Of a DNA stretch of 64,000 nt, positions 52,701 to 62,686 are shown in pieces. Origin of the DNA: Desmodus rotundus (lineage: Eukaryota; Chordata; Mammalia; Chiroptera; Phyllostomidae); the NCBI RefSeq assembly GCF_022682495.2, contig NC_071392.1:104770896-104834895 (forward strand), given 5' to 3'. The position numbers and the translations under genes are program-made. The first letter of the stretch is position 1. Each line of letters opens with the position of its first letter. Below the pieces are notes generated by a model. That model did no database searches. It had not been told where the DNA came from and saw nothing but the letters and a program-made list of their open reading frames with translations.

Positions 52701-53239
52701 CTCCAAAGTCCAGGAACTTTGCATCTCACCTCCTGGAACACTCTTTCATCCGTCCCCTCCCCAATTTGCCACCTGAGAATCTTGGGACTCAGAGAAGTGA
52801 GTCACTTTCTCAAGAGTAAGATGTGTTGGGTTGCCTGGAACGCTGCCCTGTTTGTTGTAACATCCCCAGTCCCTTTCCTTTGCACTGTGAATCGGCCTCT
52901 CTGTTATCAGCCGTTCCACTTTACAGATGAGGCAGCTGAGGCTCGGCAAGGCGAGATTTCTTCCCCAGGGTCACAAAGCTAGAAGGTTGCCCGGCCAGGT
53001 CTAGAGCCCAGCAGTGTCGGGCAACAAAGCCCACCCGGTGAAGCCCAGACGCGCCCACGCCCGCCCGAAGACCCTACCTCAGCGTCGAACATCTGGTCCA
53101 GCGAGGGGCTGCTGCGCAGCAGCCCGTCCACCAGCGCCAGCCACAGGCCCAGAGAGCCGTAATAGACGTTCTGCATGAGGACGATCTGCGACAGGATCAG
53201 CAACGGGTCCCACACGTAGCTGCGGAACTGGCCCGCCAT
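49756..53239 (-). CDS. SYS1: SYS1, Golgi trafficking membrane protein, 3 coding exons
   Basis: SYS1 is a four-pass Golgi membrane protein that recruits the Arf-like GTPase ARFRP1 to the trans-Golgi, upstream of ARL1 and GRIP-domain golgins (family knowledge). Coding exons on the minus strand: 53078-53239 (MAGQFRSYVWDPLLILSQ...), 51380-51447 (ILGFSTPSGRLSMMSF...), 49756-49996 (...ALGLLYFIRRGKQCLDF... to PKSNV stop). They total 471 nt: 156 codons plus stop, the human length. Junctions are GT/AG (GTAGGG, GTGAGT). Hydrophobic segments lie at about 16-41, 66-85, 92-111 and 116-138, matching a four-span topology, with basic RRGK between spans 2 and 3. The ATG at 53,239 lies in a CpG island and starts the conserved frame. 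Almost every residue is as I recall the human protein, so strong constraint is likely. In human, read-through SYS1-DBNDD2 transcripts span the intervening TP53TG5 on the opposite strand; the same arrangement is preserved here. Confidence 0.97.
50556..50733 (+). mobile_element. tRNA-derived SINE (VES-related, second subfamily) in SYS1 intron 2
   Basis: CCCTGGCCAGGCAGCTCAGT head, GGGTTCAATTCCCAGCCAGG B box region, then ACCAACGAATGCATAAATAA and CT tract, without the CCAGTAGGGGGC block. Flanked by AAGAGTAGTAACGTGC (50,540-50,555) and AAGAGTAGTAATGTGC (50,734-50,749). Antisense to SYS1. Confidence 0.92.
50750..50965 (-). repeat. MIR in SYS1 intron 2, minus orientation
   Basis: GAATTAGCTCACTTAATCCT, ACTGATGAGAAAACGGGCTT, GTAAAGCTGAGGTTCAAAGC: complement of MIR. 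Confidence 0.8.
51763..51920 (+). mobile_element. hAT-Charlie-type non-autonomous element, copy 2, SYS1 intron 1
   Basis: CAGGGTTCAGCAAACGATGG start, AATAAAATTTTATTGAAACA, TATTGTCTATGGCTGCTTTG, GGCTACAATGGCAGAGCTGA. Same order as the copy at 39,207-39,385. Confidence 0.75.
52120..52690 (-). repeat. Two MIR fragments in SYS1 intron 1, minus orientation
   Basis: CTAAATCCTCACCACAACCT near 52,175, and TCATAACATCCTGCTGAGGA, GAAGAGGAAACTGGCGCAGA, GAAGCAACTTGCCCAAAGTC near 52,420-52,505 are complementary to MIR. Confidence 0.65.
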
Positions 53240-53780
53240 GCCGGCCAGAGAGGCCCGGCCTCCGCCCGGGCCTTGGGTCAGCGCTGCCTCGCCATGGGCT
53301 CCAGGACGTCCCGGCACCTGCGAGGACACATGCCGGGCCTCAGCCAGCGGGCCGTCACCATGGCAACACCACCCCAGCCCGGGAGGAGGGGCTGGGACGA
53401 AGTGGGCGAGCCCATTCCCGGAGCGAGGGGAGGGCGAGGCGGGCTGACCCATTCCCAGGGTGAGGGGAAATCCTGCCAGTCTGGCTGCTCTGGGCCCGCC
53501 CGTACTCACGTTTCTTTGGGGTCCACTCACCGGTGACCAGCTCGAGGGTCGAAGCGTCCGAACGCGACCCAGCCTCACAGGCCGACCCCCGAAACAGTCT
53601 TGATAGACAGGATCATGGAGAAGAGTCCCTGCCGGCCTAGAGAGGCAAAGCTCCAGCGATCGTGGCTGCGGTAGCGGCTGCGTAGAAAGGAAGCGTTTCC
53701 GGGGACGACGGTGGAGGGGCGGGGCTGAGGTTGCGCAGGCGTGGTGGGTGCAAGCTTCGATCGCTCCCGTGAACGAGTGT
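53000..53780 (-). promoter_or_regulatory. SYS1: SYS1 CpG-island promoter
   Basis: CpG-dense block around and upstream of the SYS1 start codon, sharply bounded on the right, where sequence turns AT-richer beyond about 53,780. No TATA element was noticed. It is typical of a housekeeping promoter. Confidence 0.65.
53531..53700 (-). other. SYS1: Candidate non-coding first exon of SYS1
   Basis: On the minus strand a strong donor (CACCG|GTGAGTGG) ends at 53,531. A usable acceptor (CCTCGCAG) precedes 53,317, so a 213-nt intron would join this 5' UTR exon to the exon containing the SYS1 ATG (53078-53317). The right-hand boundary is only an estimate of the start site. The acceptor's pyrimidine tract is weak, so the intron is an inference. 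Confidence 0.4.
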
Positions 53781-54960
53781 ACTGGGCGGCTGGGTGAGAG
53801 AGGTGTGCACATGCGTGAAGTGAAGAAGGAAGGCGATCGGAAGTGAGGCACGAGAACTGTAGGGCTTGCGTGCCCTCTAGAGGGCAATTTTGAAGAAAAA
53901 GCACTAGGGGAGAAGGAAGAGGAGAAGCCGAGGGCGAGGAAATGTTGACTTTCTCTTGAGCAAAGCTTTCCAGCGTTTTCTTTCTCCTAAAGTCTGGGGT
54001 GCTTGAAATGAGCCTACCAGTTCTTCCACATATGATGTTGCTGCTGATCGCGTTTCGCAGATGATGAAACGAAGGGTCAGAGAAAGAAAGCAACATACTG
54101 CCCACAGACCTGAGAGGTGGTGGCAGGCAGGATTAGAATCCAGGTCTTGTCAACACCACTGCATGGACTTTGTACCCACTGGGTGCCAGGAAGGTTTGGA
54201 CTCATACTAAAGAGAGTCCCTGCCCTCAGACGAAACCTAATTAGAAGGCAGAATAGTAGGTGTTTTATCATGTATTCACATAGTATATTTATAATGCGGG
54301 GAGCTGATCCTGACTCTGCTGCCATGACTGTTTTTTCTCAGCCTTCTCTTGAGTCCAAATAGTGTGGACAGTCCGTAAATATTTGCTGAATGAGTCAAGA
54401 ACAGCGAAAGGGCAACAGCAAACTGATGAGTCACTTTATTACCGCACTGGCAGTCCCAAACCTCTCCACTTCATTGATACTAGGTTCCCTCTCTCCGGAG
54501 TGGAAAGAAGGGAAGTGACTGGTTCCAGGAAAGGAAACTGGGGTTTCCAGCCAGCTCTACCAGCTGCCTGACCAGCAAGCCACTTACTTCCTTCTTTAAC
54601 CTCAGCTTCCCTGTTTATGAAATGGGCAGCGAGACAGGATTAATGTTTTCCAACATGTAATGTACCCTCCACTAATTATTTTCCCTTTAAAAAAAAAGTA
54701 TCAAAGACTCACATAACTGCCGTCAGAACTTCTGAACAGCATGTGATAACCATATTACCACCTTGGGTTGATACAATTCCAGACAAAAATAGAGAACCTT
54801 GAGACCTTATCAGGAGTAAGTATGTGATTTCCCTTATCATCTGGAGATACTGTAACCAGTTCACTTGGACTCCTGTTGGGAAGTCATTTAAGGCCCAAAG
54901 ATTTCAGAGGTGCTTTCCAGCTCAACCATTCTCTTAGGTGCCTCAATTCAGTTTAATAAA
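53780..54960. other. Intergenic right of SYS1, no gene seen
   Basis: Unique sequence with a short MIR-like piece near 54,050-54,140 (complement). No exon of SDC4, the expected next gene by human synteny, is recognisable in the window. Confidence 0.5.
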
Positions 54961-55084
54961 TACAGGGGTGAGCAAAAGAGGTGAATAATAATGATAAATA
55001 ATACAATAATCAATTAATAATAATACAAGAATAAACTGTGCTCTGCATACCCACAACTGTAAACTTACTTTTGCCCACCCTGTA
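54961..55084 (+). mobile_element. Mariner-type MITE, 124 bp, with near-intact terminal inverted repeats
   Basis: Starts TACAGGGGTGAGCAAAAG and ends CTTTTGCCCACCCTGTA, complementary apart from one extra G and one substitution, with TA at each outer end. The interior is AT-rich with AATAATAAT-type repeats. Non-coding, so it depended on a transposase elsewhere. Confidence 0.85.
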
Positions 55085-55215
55085 CATATGCAAATCCCTC
55101 TGGTTCCTAATTACATGTTCTAGCATTTGTGAGAAAACATCTGTTTTAGTATTTATGTGGTCTTTTTCATCCTTCATATCCAAGAAGATAGGTATCATCC
55201 TCCTTTTTAAAAGTG

Positions 55216-55407
55216 CAACGGTGGGTTGAGTGCCAGCCTGCGAGCCAAAGGGTCATCAGTTTGATTCCTAGTCAGGGCACATGCCTGGGTTTTGGGCCAA
55301 GTCCCCAGTAGGGGGCACATGAGAGGCAACCCCATGTTGATGTTTCTCTCCCTCTCTCCTCTTCCTCTCTCTCTCAAAATAAGTAACATTTAAAAATAAA
55401 TAAATAA
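55216..55407 (+). mobile_element. VES-type SINE, 5' truncated, plus orientation
   Basis: Starts within the tRNA-like head (GGGTTGAGTGCCAGCCTGCG), CCCCAGTAGGGGGCACATGA middle, AAATAAATAAATAAA tail. AAAAGTG flanks on both sides may be the target repeat. Confidence 0.88.
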
Positions 55408-55420
55408 AAGTGGGAATTGA

Positions 55421-55570
55421 GCTCTGGGAGGGTAGCTCTATCAGTTGGTTAGAGCGTTGTCCAGATACACCAATGAATGCATACATAAGTGGAACAACAA
55501 ATCGATGTCTCTCTCTGTCTCCCCTCTTCCTCTCTCTCTAAAAATCAATAAATAAAAATTTAAAAAATAA
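55421..55570 (+). mobile_element. VES-related SINE, second subfamily, plus orientation
   Basis: CTCTATCAGTTGGTTAGAGC head, CACCAATGAATGCATACATA, AACAACAAATCGATGTCTCT, CT tract and AAATCAATAAATAAA tail. The B-box region is missing. Confidence 0.8.
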
Positions 55571-56300
55571 GTATAGTTCCAAAGTGAGGCTTAGTGGTGG
55601 GGGGCGGGGTGAATCTACCTAGCTCTGAGAGCTCATAGGAAGCTGAGCTGGGTGTCAAATCCAGGACATCTGACTGCAAACAGCAGGATAGCATTCCAGG
55701 AGGGAGGGAGGGAGGGGGGAGAGGGAGAAAACAGTGGAATGAGTGGAGTACTGGGGAAGTGAAAAGGGGCAGTGAAGCCCTCAGCTCAAGTAGGTCTGGG
55801 TTGAGGGATTAAGGGTGATGGGAGGAGAAGCTGGGAAAAGGGCTTGAGAGGTTTAACTTAGTTCCTGAAAGCAGCTTCTATTGTCTTCTTCCAGGTACTG
55901 GAATGTGTATTCCTTCCTGAGGCTGTGAGGCTGTGTCCCTTGACATCACAGCTGGGCCCTCTCCACTCCATCTCCTCCCACAGAGGGAAGGCTCTCCCTA
56001 CCCATCCCTTCTCCTGGAATGGATAATGCAGGTGGCCCGGAGCCTGAGGCGTTGGGGCAGGCTGGATAGCTGGTTCTGGATCTGACATCATCCTTAGAGC
56101 CTGGAATGAACTTCTGGGAAACCCCCAGGGCCAGCAGGACAGCCTATTGCAGTTCCCTTTTCCCTATTTCAGCTCTTGACTTCTCACCATTTCTGGCCCC
56201 AGAAGTGGGCACCATCCTGTGCCTTAATGAAGGTTCAACAAGGAAACCAAGGACTGGGGAAAACCACAGTAACTGCCTTGGCCAGCCTCCATGGTCCACT

Positions 56301-56519
56301 TTTCTTTTTTTTATCCTCCCCTGAGGGTAAGCTCATTGAGTTTAGAGAGAGGAGAAGGAAGGGAGGGAGAGAAACATCGATTCGTTGCCTATGTTCTCAT
56401 ACTCGCCCTGATGCAGGACAGAACCTGCAACCTAGGCATATGCCCTGACCGGGAATCAAACCCATGACCTTTTGGTTTACAGGACGATGCTCCAAGCACC
56501 TGAGTCATGCCCGAGCAGG
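56301..56519 (-). mobile_element. VES-type SINE, minus orientation
   Basis: GAGAGAGGAGAAGGAAGGGA tract, AGAACCTGCAACCTAGGCAT, CTGACCGGGAATCAAACCCA, head ending TCATGCCCGAGCAGG. Flanks GCCTCCATGGTCCACT (56,285-56,300) and GCCTCCTTGGTCTATT (56,520-56,535) match at 13 of 16. Confidence 0.85.
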
Positions 56520-56839
56520 GCCTCCTTGGTCTATTATAAGAATTTGACCACAGGCAGCCTGAAGAAGAATGCGTTTTGAGGTCAGACCACAAAGCCTGAG
56601 CTAGGACTGCACTGACTTGTCCTGTGACCTTAGGCAAGTCCTGTGCTGGTTCTTAGTAACCCAAACCATGAAACGAAAGAGAGACATTGGACTGAACTTC
56701 CAAATGTGGTCCACGGTCCTGTTCCATCTGAGTCACCTGAGGAAAACATCCTGTAGTCAGTTCCCCAGACTTTGTTGCAAACCCAATTCCGAATCTCCAG
56801 AAGCAGAGTGCAGAGATCTGTAAACTAAAGAGTTCTCCA

Positions 56840-57080
56840 CCCTGACCGGTGCAGCTCGGTTGGTTGGGTGTCGTCCCGCAAGGCTAATGTTCACTCGTTC
56901 AGTCCCCAGTCAGGGCACGTGCCCGCCAGAGGTGCGTGCGAGAGGCAATCGGCGGTCAATGTTTCTCTCTCACATTGAAGTTTCTTTCCCTCTCACTCTC
57001 CCTCCTTTCCCCTCCCTCTAAAGATAAATAAATAAAATATTTTTAAAATAAAATAAAAATAAATAAAATCTTTTTTTAAA
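56840..57080 (+). mobile_element. VES-type SINE, plus orientation
   Basis: CCCTGACCGGTGCAGCTCGG head, CAGTCCCCAGTCAGGGCACG, CT-rich stretch, multiple AAATAAATAAAAT tail units. Confidence 0.88.
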
Positions 57081-57108
57081 AAGAGAGAGAGAGAGCTCCC
57101 CAAGGGAG

Positions 57109-57290
57109 CCCTTGCTGGTGGCTGGTGTGGTTCAGTTGGGCGAAGCACGAAGGTTCAAATCCCAGTTAGGGCACATGCCTAGGCTGCAGTTCCGTCCTTG
57201 GTTGGTCCCGGTTGGGCGTGTAGGAGAGGGAACCCATCAACGTTTCTCTCCCTCTCTCTGTCTCTCTCTTCCCCTCTCTAAAAACAATGA
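57109..57290 (+). mobile_element. VES-type SINE, internally deleted, plus orientation
   Basis: CTTGCTGGTGGCTGGTGTGG head, GGTTCAAATCCCAGTTAGGG, AACCCATCAACGTTTCTCTC, CT tract, A-rich end. Lies directly behind the previous copy. Confidence 0.8.
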
Positions 57291-58025
57291 AAAAGGAGTC
57301 CTCGGGTGAGGATTTAAAAAATGTTTTTAATAAATAAAGCTGCCCAAGTGCTTCAGAGGCACAGCTATATTTGGTAATTACAGAACAAGATGATCTGGAA
57401 TTGACTTCAGACCAGCTCCCCCTCCGCACAGAGAATCTCTGTGACCTTGCCCCGTGCATGCCCTTCTTTGGACCTCAGCGTTGGTTGGTTTGTTTTGTTT
57501 TCATCTGTAATGTGAGGGCGTTGGACTAGAATAGCTGATCTCCAAGGGCTCTTCCCTCGCAGCCAAGTTTGTGGTTCCAAACTTATGAATGAAATGTTAA
57601 ACTTTTGGTCAGCAGCCGAATGACAAACAGCCACAAGCCGGGACAAACTGTCCCCCAGGTGCAGAAGAAGGGAGTGCCTCTGATCACCGGGTCAGTTACG
57701 TCCCTCCCACGCTGGGCCCCCACTATGAGCAAGTGAGAACAACTGCTGCCCCGTGACTTCTCAGACACACCCCCACGATCCCTTGGGAAACGTCTCATGC
57801 AGGTCTGAGGGCTGTGGAGCCCCGCTTGTATTCGAATGCAGGCTCTACTGCTGTCGTATGGGGTGGCCTTGGGGGAGTTACTTCGTCTCTCTTGAGTCTC
57901 AGTCTCTCCTCTGTAAAATGAGGGTCAGAACGGTACGGTACCCATGTCATGAGCCATCCTGGGGGTCAGCGGTGTGCTTGCCCCACTGCCTAATGCGCAG
58001 TCAGCATTGTGTAAATGTTAGCGAT

Positions 58026-58261
58026 GTTGCCCTGACCGGTGTTGCTCAGTCGGTTGGGCATCATCCCGCAAAGCAAAAGGCCACTAGTTCGATCCCGGGT
58101 CAGGGCACATTCCTGGGTCGCAGGTTGGTCCCCAGTAGCATCCCGTATAAGAAGCAAGGGATCAATGCTTTTCTTTCACTTCCACGTTTCTTTCCCTCCC
58201 TTTCCCCCTCCCTTCCCCTCTCTCCAAAAATACATAAATAAAATCTTCTTTAAAATAAAAA
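58026..58261 (+). mobile_element. VES-type SINE, plus orientation, with target-site duplication
   Basis: GCCCTGACCGGTGTTGCTCA head, AGTTCGATCCCGGGTCAGGG, CT tract, AAATAAAATC tail. Flanked by TAAATGTTAGCGAT (58,012-58,025) and TAAATGTTAGGGAT (58,262-58,275). Confidence 0.92.
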
Positions 58262-58804
58262 TAAATGTTAGGGATATTAATAATTGTTATTTTTCTTCTC
58301 TTGGAGCATGGGAGTGGCCATACCTAACCTCTCAGGTTTATGACAAGGATCGAGGTAGATACCAGGGTGAGCCCAGTGCCTGGCACACAGCAGGAGCTCA
58401 GTAAATGTGGTGCCCTCTTCCTCACCCCACTCCACCTCCAAGGTTCTCCGGCTCCGGCCTTCCTCCCTTCCCTGTCCTCTCGGCTGCCATACAGCCCTGC
58501 TGACGTGGTTTCTTTCAAGGAACGCTTTGTGAAGACACCGCGGGGCGGCACGTGTCTCAGGGACAGGTTATAAACTAAACTCTGCGTCAGGCTTTTTGGA
58601 AACTCCACGTGGGAGGCTAGCGTTTGGCTGCCCGCCCTCTGCATCAGTGAGCATCCTGGCCTCTGGCCAGTGAGTTCCTCTCTTAGATGAGAAACTGGAG
58701 AGGGACGAGAGAGAGGGCTCACGGCCTGCCTGTTTGCTCCCCCGGCTGAGGACCCTTATTACCCGGGCTGTTTTAAGGGCTGCGTGTGCCTTCGTGTTTG
58801 GGGA

Positions 58805-58960
58805 GGAGCATTTGCTGAGCATCTGCTGTGTGCCAGACACTTACATGACCTCATTTAATGCTCATATAATTTCTCAAACATGCTGTGCCCCGTGGATACA
58901 GTAGTCCCACTTCACAGGGGAGGAAACTGAGGCTCAGCGAAGGAAGGGACTCAGTTCACA
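58805..58960 (-). repeat. MIR SINE, minus orientation
   Basis: CATCTGCTGTGTGCCAGACA, CATGACCTCATTTAATGCTC, GGGGAGGAAACTGAGGCTCA: complement of MIR. Confidence 0.8.
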
Positions 58961-59084
58961 GCTGGGGTGCCGTTGGTCTTACCTCTCTCTAGAAATTATT
59001 CCTTGCTCTGACCTTGAAGGACTCAGGGCTTTGTTTTAAGAAGAAAAGCTGTTTTCTTCACCTTCTTTTCATTATCATTCATCC

Positions 59085-59560
59085 AATATTGGATATTCAT
59101 TTGATATTCATTGCACATTTACCAGGAACTGGTCTGGGTGGCACAGATACACAAAGAAAGTGAATAAAAAGAAAAACTCAGACTTTGTAGACTTATATTC
59201 TCATGGAGGAGACAGACGACAAACAAGTCAACCAAATTTAAAAATTCAACATCAAGGAGTGAGAAGTGCTGTGAAGGGAAGTCGGGGGAGGGGGGATAGA
59301 GAACAAGGTTGGTGAGAGGAATTGTTTCAGAAACGGCAACCAGCAAGACCTCCCTGAAGAGACGGCATTGTAAGTGGAGATCTGATGGACATGAAGGATG
59401 GAGCCCACTGAAAGAACATTCCAGAGAGAGGGACCTCAAGTGCAAAGCCTCAGCAGGAATGAGATTGGCATATCGGAGGGATGGCAAGGAGGCCACGGTG
59501 GAGGCAGGACCTGTGTGAACGGAGGGAGGTGCGGGGGCTCCAGCCATCAACGCCTGCCCA
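59085..59560 (-). repeat. L2 LINE 3' part, minus orientation
   Basis: TTATATTCTCATGGAGGAGA, GAAGTGCTGTGAAGGGAAGT, GAACATTCCAGAGAGAGGGA, CAAGTGCAAAGCCTCAGCAG follow the complement of L2. The 182-codon minus frame over this block is not a gene. Confidence 0.75.
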
Positions 59561-59659
59561 GGAATTTCCAGCTTACAGTTCATTTTCACCTTACAACCCC
59601 GTGGGGTGGGGTGGGGGTCAGTGACGGGAGGTGGGAGGGATGGAAAGAGAGGGGCAGTT

Positions 59660-60000
59660 TCGTTCACTCTTCCAACAAATATTTTTTAAATGCTTACTAG
59701 GTAGGGGGCACTGTGCTAGTCTCTGGGTATAGAAAACAGACACAGTCCCTGCCCTCAGGCAGCTTCTGATCGAGCCAAGGAGATACACAGGAAAGCAAGA
59801 AAGCAAATAATTCTATCGACGTAAATGGTGGTGCGTGCCAGGAAGGAAGCCATGTAAAAGAATATGGGCAGAAACACAACTTGGCATCAGGGGAGGGTCT
59901 CTCTGTGGGAGTAGCCTGATTGTGCTAAACCCTAAAGATGAGTGAAGTTAGCCAGGGCAAGGATGTGCTGGGCAAAGGAGACAGAGCGTGTGTAACCAGC
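59660..60000 (-). repeat. L2 LINE fragment, minus orientation
   Basis: CCAACAAATATTTTTTAAAT, GCACTGTGCTAGTCTCTGGG, CAGTCCCTGCCCTCAGGCAG, CAGGGCAAGGATGTGCTGGG: complement of L2 3' end. Confidence 0.7.
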
Positions 60001-60929
60001 CCCTGTCTCATCACGTGATCATCCTCATTTCTCACAGGAGAGAACGCAGAGCCTAGCTGTGATTGCCCCTGTCATAAATCAAGCCCGGCCAGGCTTCAGC
60101 GGAGTTTCTCTACCCCGGCGCTCTGTTATCTCTCTGTGGCACCAACACAGTTTGCTGTCTGCGAAGAGCACATTCCGAGTTCTGTGGCATCTGGGAAATA
60201 GTTGCATTAGGCGCACCTGGACCAGATGTCGGATGGAGTCTGGGAAAAGGACCTCAAAGGAGCGGGGAAAGCTGGGAGGAAAGGGAAGGCTCAGTGAACG
60301 GCTGGTGAAGTGAGGTCATGGGCTGAAGTTCAAAGTGTCCTGCTCTGTGCCCTGCACGCTGGCCCTAGGCGCTGTGGCATGTGATTCCCAGGGTCCTATT
60401 TGGCCGCGTAAAAGCGCTCAGGTGAACAATGGTCTCTATCATGGACTCGGAGGCACTGGAGAGTCTATGGAAAGAGCTCAGGGCTAGAAACTGAGGGATC
60501 GGGGTTTAGATGAAACTTTGTAACCCCGACAACTCACTTCACCCCTCTGAGCCTTGCTTTCCGCAACTATACAGAGGTTGTAGTGACACGGGCCCTGGCT
60601 GCCCTCTGGGACTTCTTTCCTGAAGAGCGCTGAGTGAGACACGGTTCCTTGCAATCGCAAGAGCTGCTCTAACACAGAGAAGATCCATGTAAAGCTGCCC
60701 GGCCGCAGCGCAGCGCAGAGCAGGTCCCTAGCCCCTGGTGCCTGTCGCTCACTCATCAGGAAGCTGTTTCAGAACAAGGATGGTGTCCTTGTTCCCAAAA
60801 ATCCCCACCAGGATTTTTCAAAGGGCCTCTCCCACAGAAGGTGTTCATCAGAAGTTTATTGGATAAACGACCACATAAACGCTTTCTCTGCTTGCCTCTA
60901 AGGACGGACATCCCAGTGGCGTCCATCCA

Positions 60930-61100
60930 GTTATCTGTACAGCAAACACTTAGTCCAGCAGGTGCTGGGGGTTCATCTGTGAAGGAGACAATGTCCCTGC
61001 TTTCATGGAGCTTACACCTGGAGGGAAGACCGGTGATGCCTGACTAAGAGGACCAATACATGTTGTCAAGTAAGAAAAGTGTTCTTTCAAAAAAAACCCA
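60930..61100 (-). repeat. L2 LINE fragment, minus orientation
   Basis: CAGCAAACACTTAGTCCAGC, GTGAAGGAGACAATGTCCCT, CATGGAGCTTACACCTGGAG: complement of L2. Confidence 0.65.
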
Positions 61101-61489
61101 AAACAACCCAGAAAAATCAAAGTTGAAAGAGTGATTGGAAGGCATGAGGGTTATTTCTGGAATTCTTTGAAATACCTCCGGTGGATGCTGACTCACTTTG
61201 TGGGCCTCGGTTTGCCTATCTTACTATGGGTTTGCCTATCTCTGAGGTGGAAAGGTCTGGGAGGGCCCTTCCCAGTTCCTGCAGCGGCTGGACATCCCAC
61301 GGCCTGCTGGAAGCTCCAGGCTTTCATTATCTGGAACAGGAGAGGGATTTGCATGTTGAGGAAGGCTGGAGAGGGTTGGGCCATTCAGGGAGAGAGCCCC
61401 ACACCCACTCCCCCAGCTGTTCTGAAAATAGTGGCATGATTACCTGTTCCTTGCCGGTTATGAGGAGCTGTTGGGGAGGGAAATAGACC

Positions 61490-61880
61490 CAGAGGAGACC
61501 TGTGTGCTGATAAAAATGGACACACTTACATGGTCGGCACTGTGCTAAGCACCGCACTCTCCACACTCACAATATACAGGGTCCGGCAGAAATAACGCCC
61601 CTTTTTTATTACAAAATCTTCTATTACAAAGTCGTGAGCATGTAATTCTCTAACATAACAGCATCACACTCAAGCACACCCTGTGACATTTTAGGTGAAA
61701 TGTCAGCTCTCTGTCCGTCTCTGTGCGAGACATTAAAGTGCCCTACCGACCACACTCAATGGCTTTACTTCTGCCGGGTCCTATATAACAGCTATAATGA
61801 CTCCCAAGTGACAAATGAGGACACTGAGGCACGGAGAGGCTAAAGTGTCCCGCCCCAGGCCTCTCTGACCCTGAAGCCTG
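61490..61880 (-). repeat. MIR SINE, minus orientation, split by a MITE
   Basis: Left half (GTCGGCACTGTGCTAAGCAC, to 61,574) and right half (GACAAATGAGGACACTGAGG, from 61,784) are successive parts of one MIR, separated by the MITE at 61,575-61,783. Confidence 0.75.
61575..61783 (+). mobile_element. Mariner-type MITE, copy 2 (209 bp), inserted into a MIR
   Basis: Starts TACAGGGTCCGGCAGAAATA and ends TTACTTCTGCCGGGTCCTA, inverted complements apart from a 2-nt gap and a few substitutions. The interior resembles copy 1 at 38,857. TA at both outer ends fits mariner insertion. Confidence 0.82.
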
Positions 61881-62508
61881 TGCTCTAAACCTCTGTGGCT
61901 GACAGCGAGAAAGGAATGTGTGCCCGAGGAGAGGGACAGACAGAGCACTAGAGGTCTCCGGAAAGCGAGAGGAGAGCTAGATAGAGAGGAGAGGGATTTA
62001 AGAAGGCTTCCAAGAGGAGGAGGCATTAGACCCGGACCATTAGGGGCAGGATTGTTGTAGCTTCTTGGCCTTGGTGTCTCTGGATGCTCCTGCTGTGCAC
62101 CCAGCCTCAGGTAACGCTGGCCTAGGGGGCCTGGGAAGAGGGGAAGGGTCAGCCTCACCCCTGTTGGAGGCTGGGTCTCAGCTCTTCTTTTGAGCTGTGT
62201 GTGGGGCAGGTGCCCGTTGACTCCCTAAATCACTTCTGCGCTTGAAAGGAAGCTGGGGGACAACATCCCCCACACTTACTCCATCTTAGGTATAGAAAGT
62301 AAGAAAGGGTGAGAAGACCAACAGGAGGGGCATGTACAATGTACCTGGGCTTCTCCATATTCCATCCTCCTAATGACCCCAGGAGGTAGGTTTTTTAGCC
62401 CCATTTTAACAAGGAGCAAAGTGACTCTCAAACTTTCTTAACTGGCAAGTGCTGGAACCACGATTTTAATCAAGAACTTCTTTTTTTGTTTTGTTTTCAA
62501 GAACTTCT

Positions 62509-62686
62509 TTTTAAATATTTCAAATTGATTTGAGAGAGGGAAAGAGAAAGAGAGAGAGGTTTGTTGTTCCACTTATTTATGCATTCACTGGTTGATTCTT
62601 GTATGTGCCCTGACTGGGGATTGAACCTGCAACCTTGCTGTATCAGGATGACATGCTAACCCACCGAGCTACTTGGGCAGGGCTAT
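62509..62686 (-). mobile_element. tRNA-derived SINE (VES-related), minus orientation
   Basis: GAGAGGTTTGTTGTTCCACT, TTGATTCTTGTATGTGCCCT, GGATTGAACCTGCAACCTTG, head ending TACTTGGGCAGGGC. Flanked by TCAAGAACTTCT (62,497-62,508) and TCAAGAACTGCT (62,687-62,698). Confidence 0.88.

Noticed and set aside
52979..53887. 302-codon minus-strand open frame including SYS1 residues
   Set aside because: Only the segment from the internal ATG at 53,239 to the donor at 53,078 is SYS1. The upstream part is 5' UTR and promoter read-through and the downstream part is intron.
59119..59667. 182-codon minus-strand open frame
   Set aside because: It coincides with an inverted L2 LINE 3' region; repeat-derived, no conserved domain.
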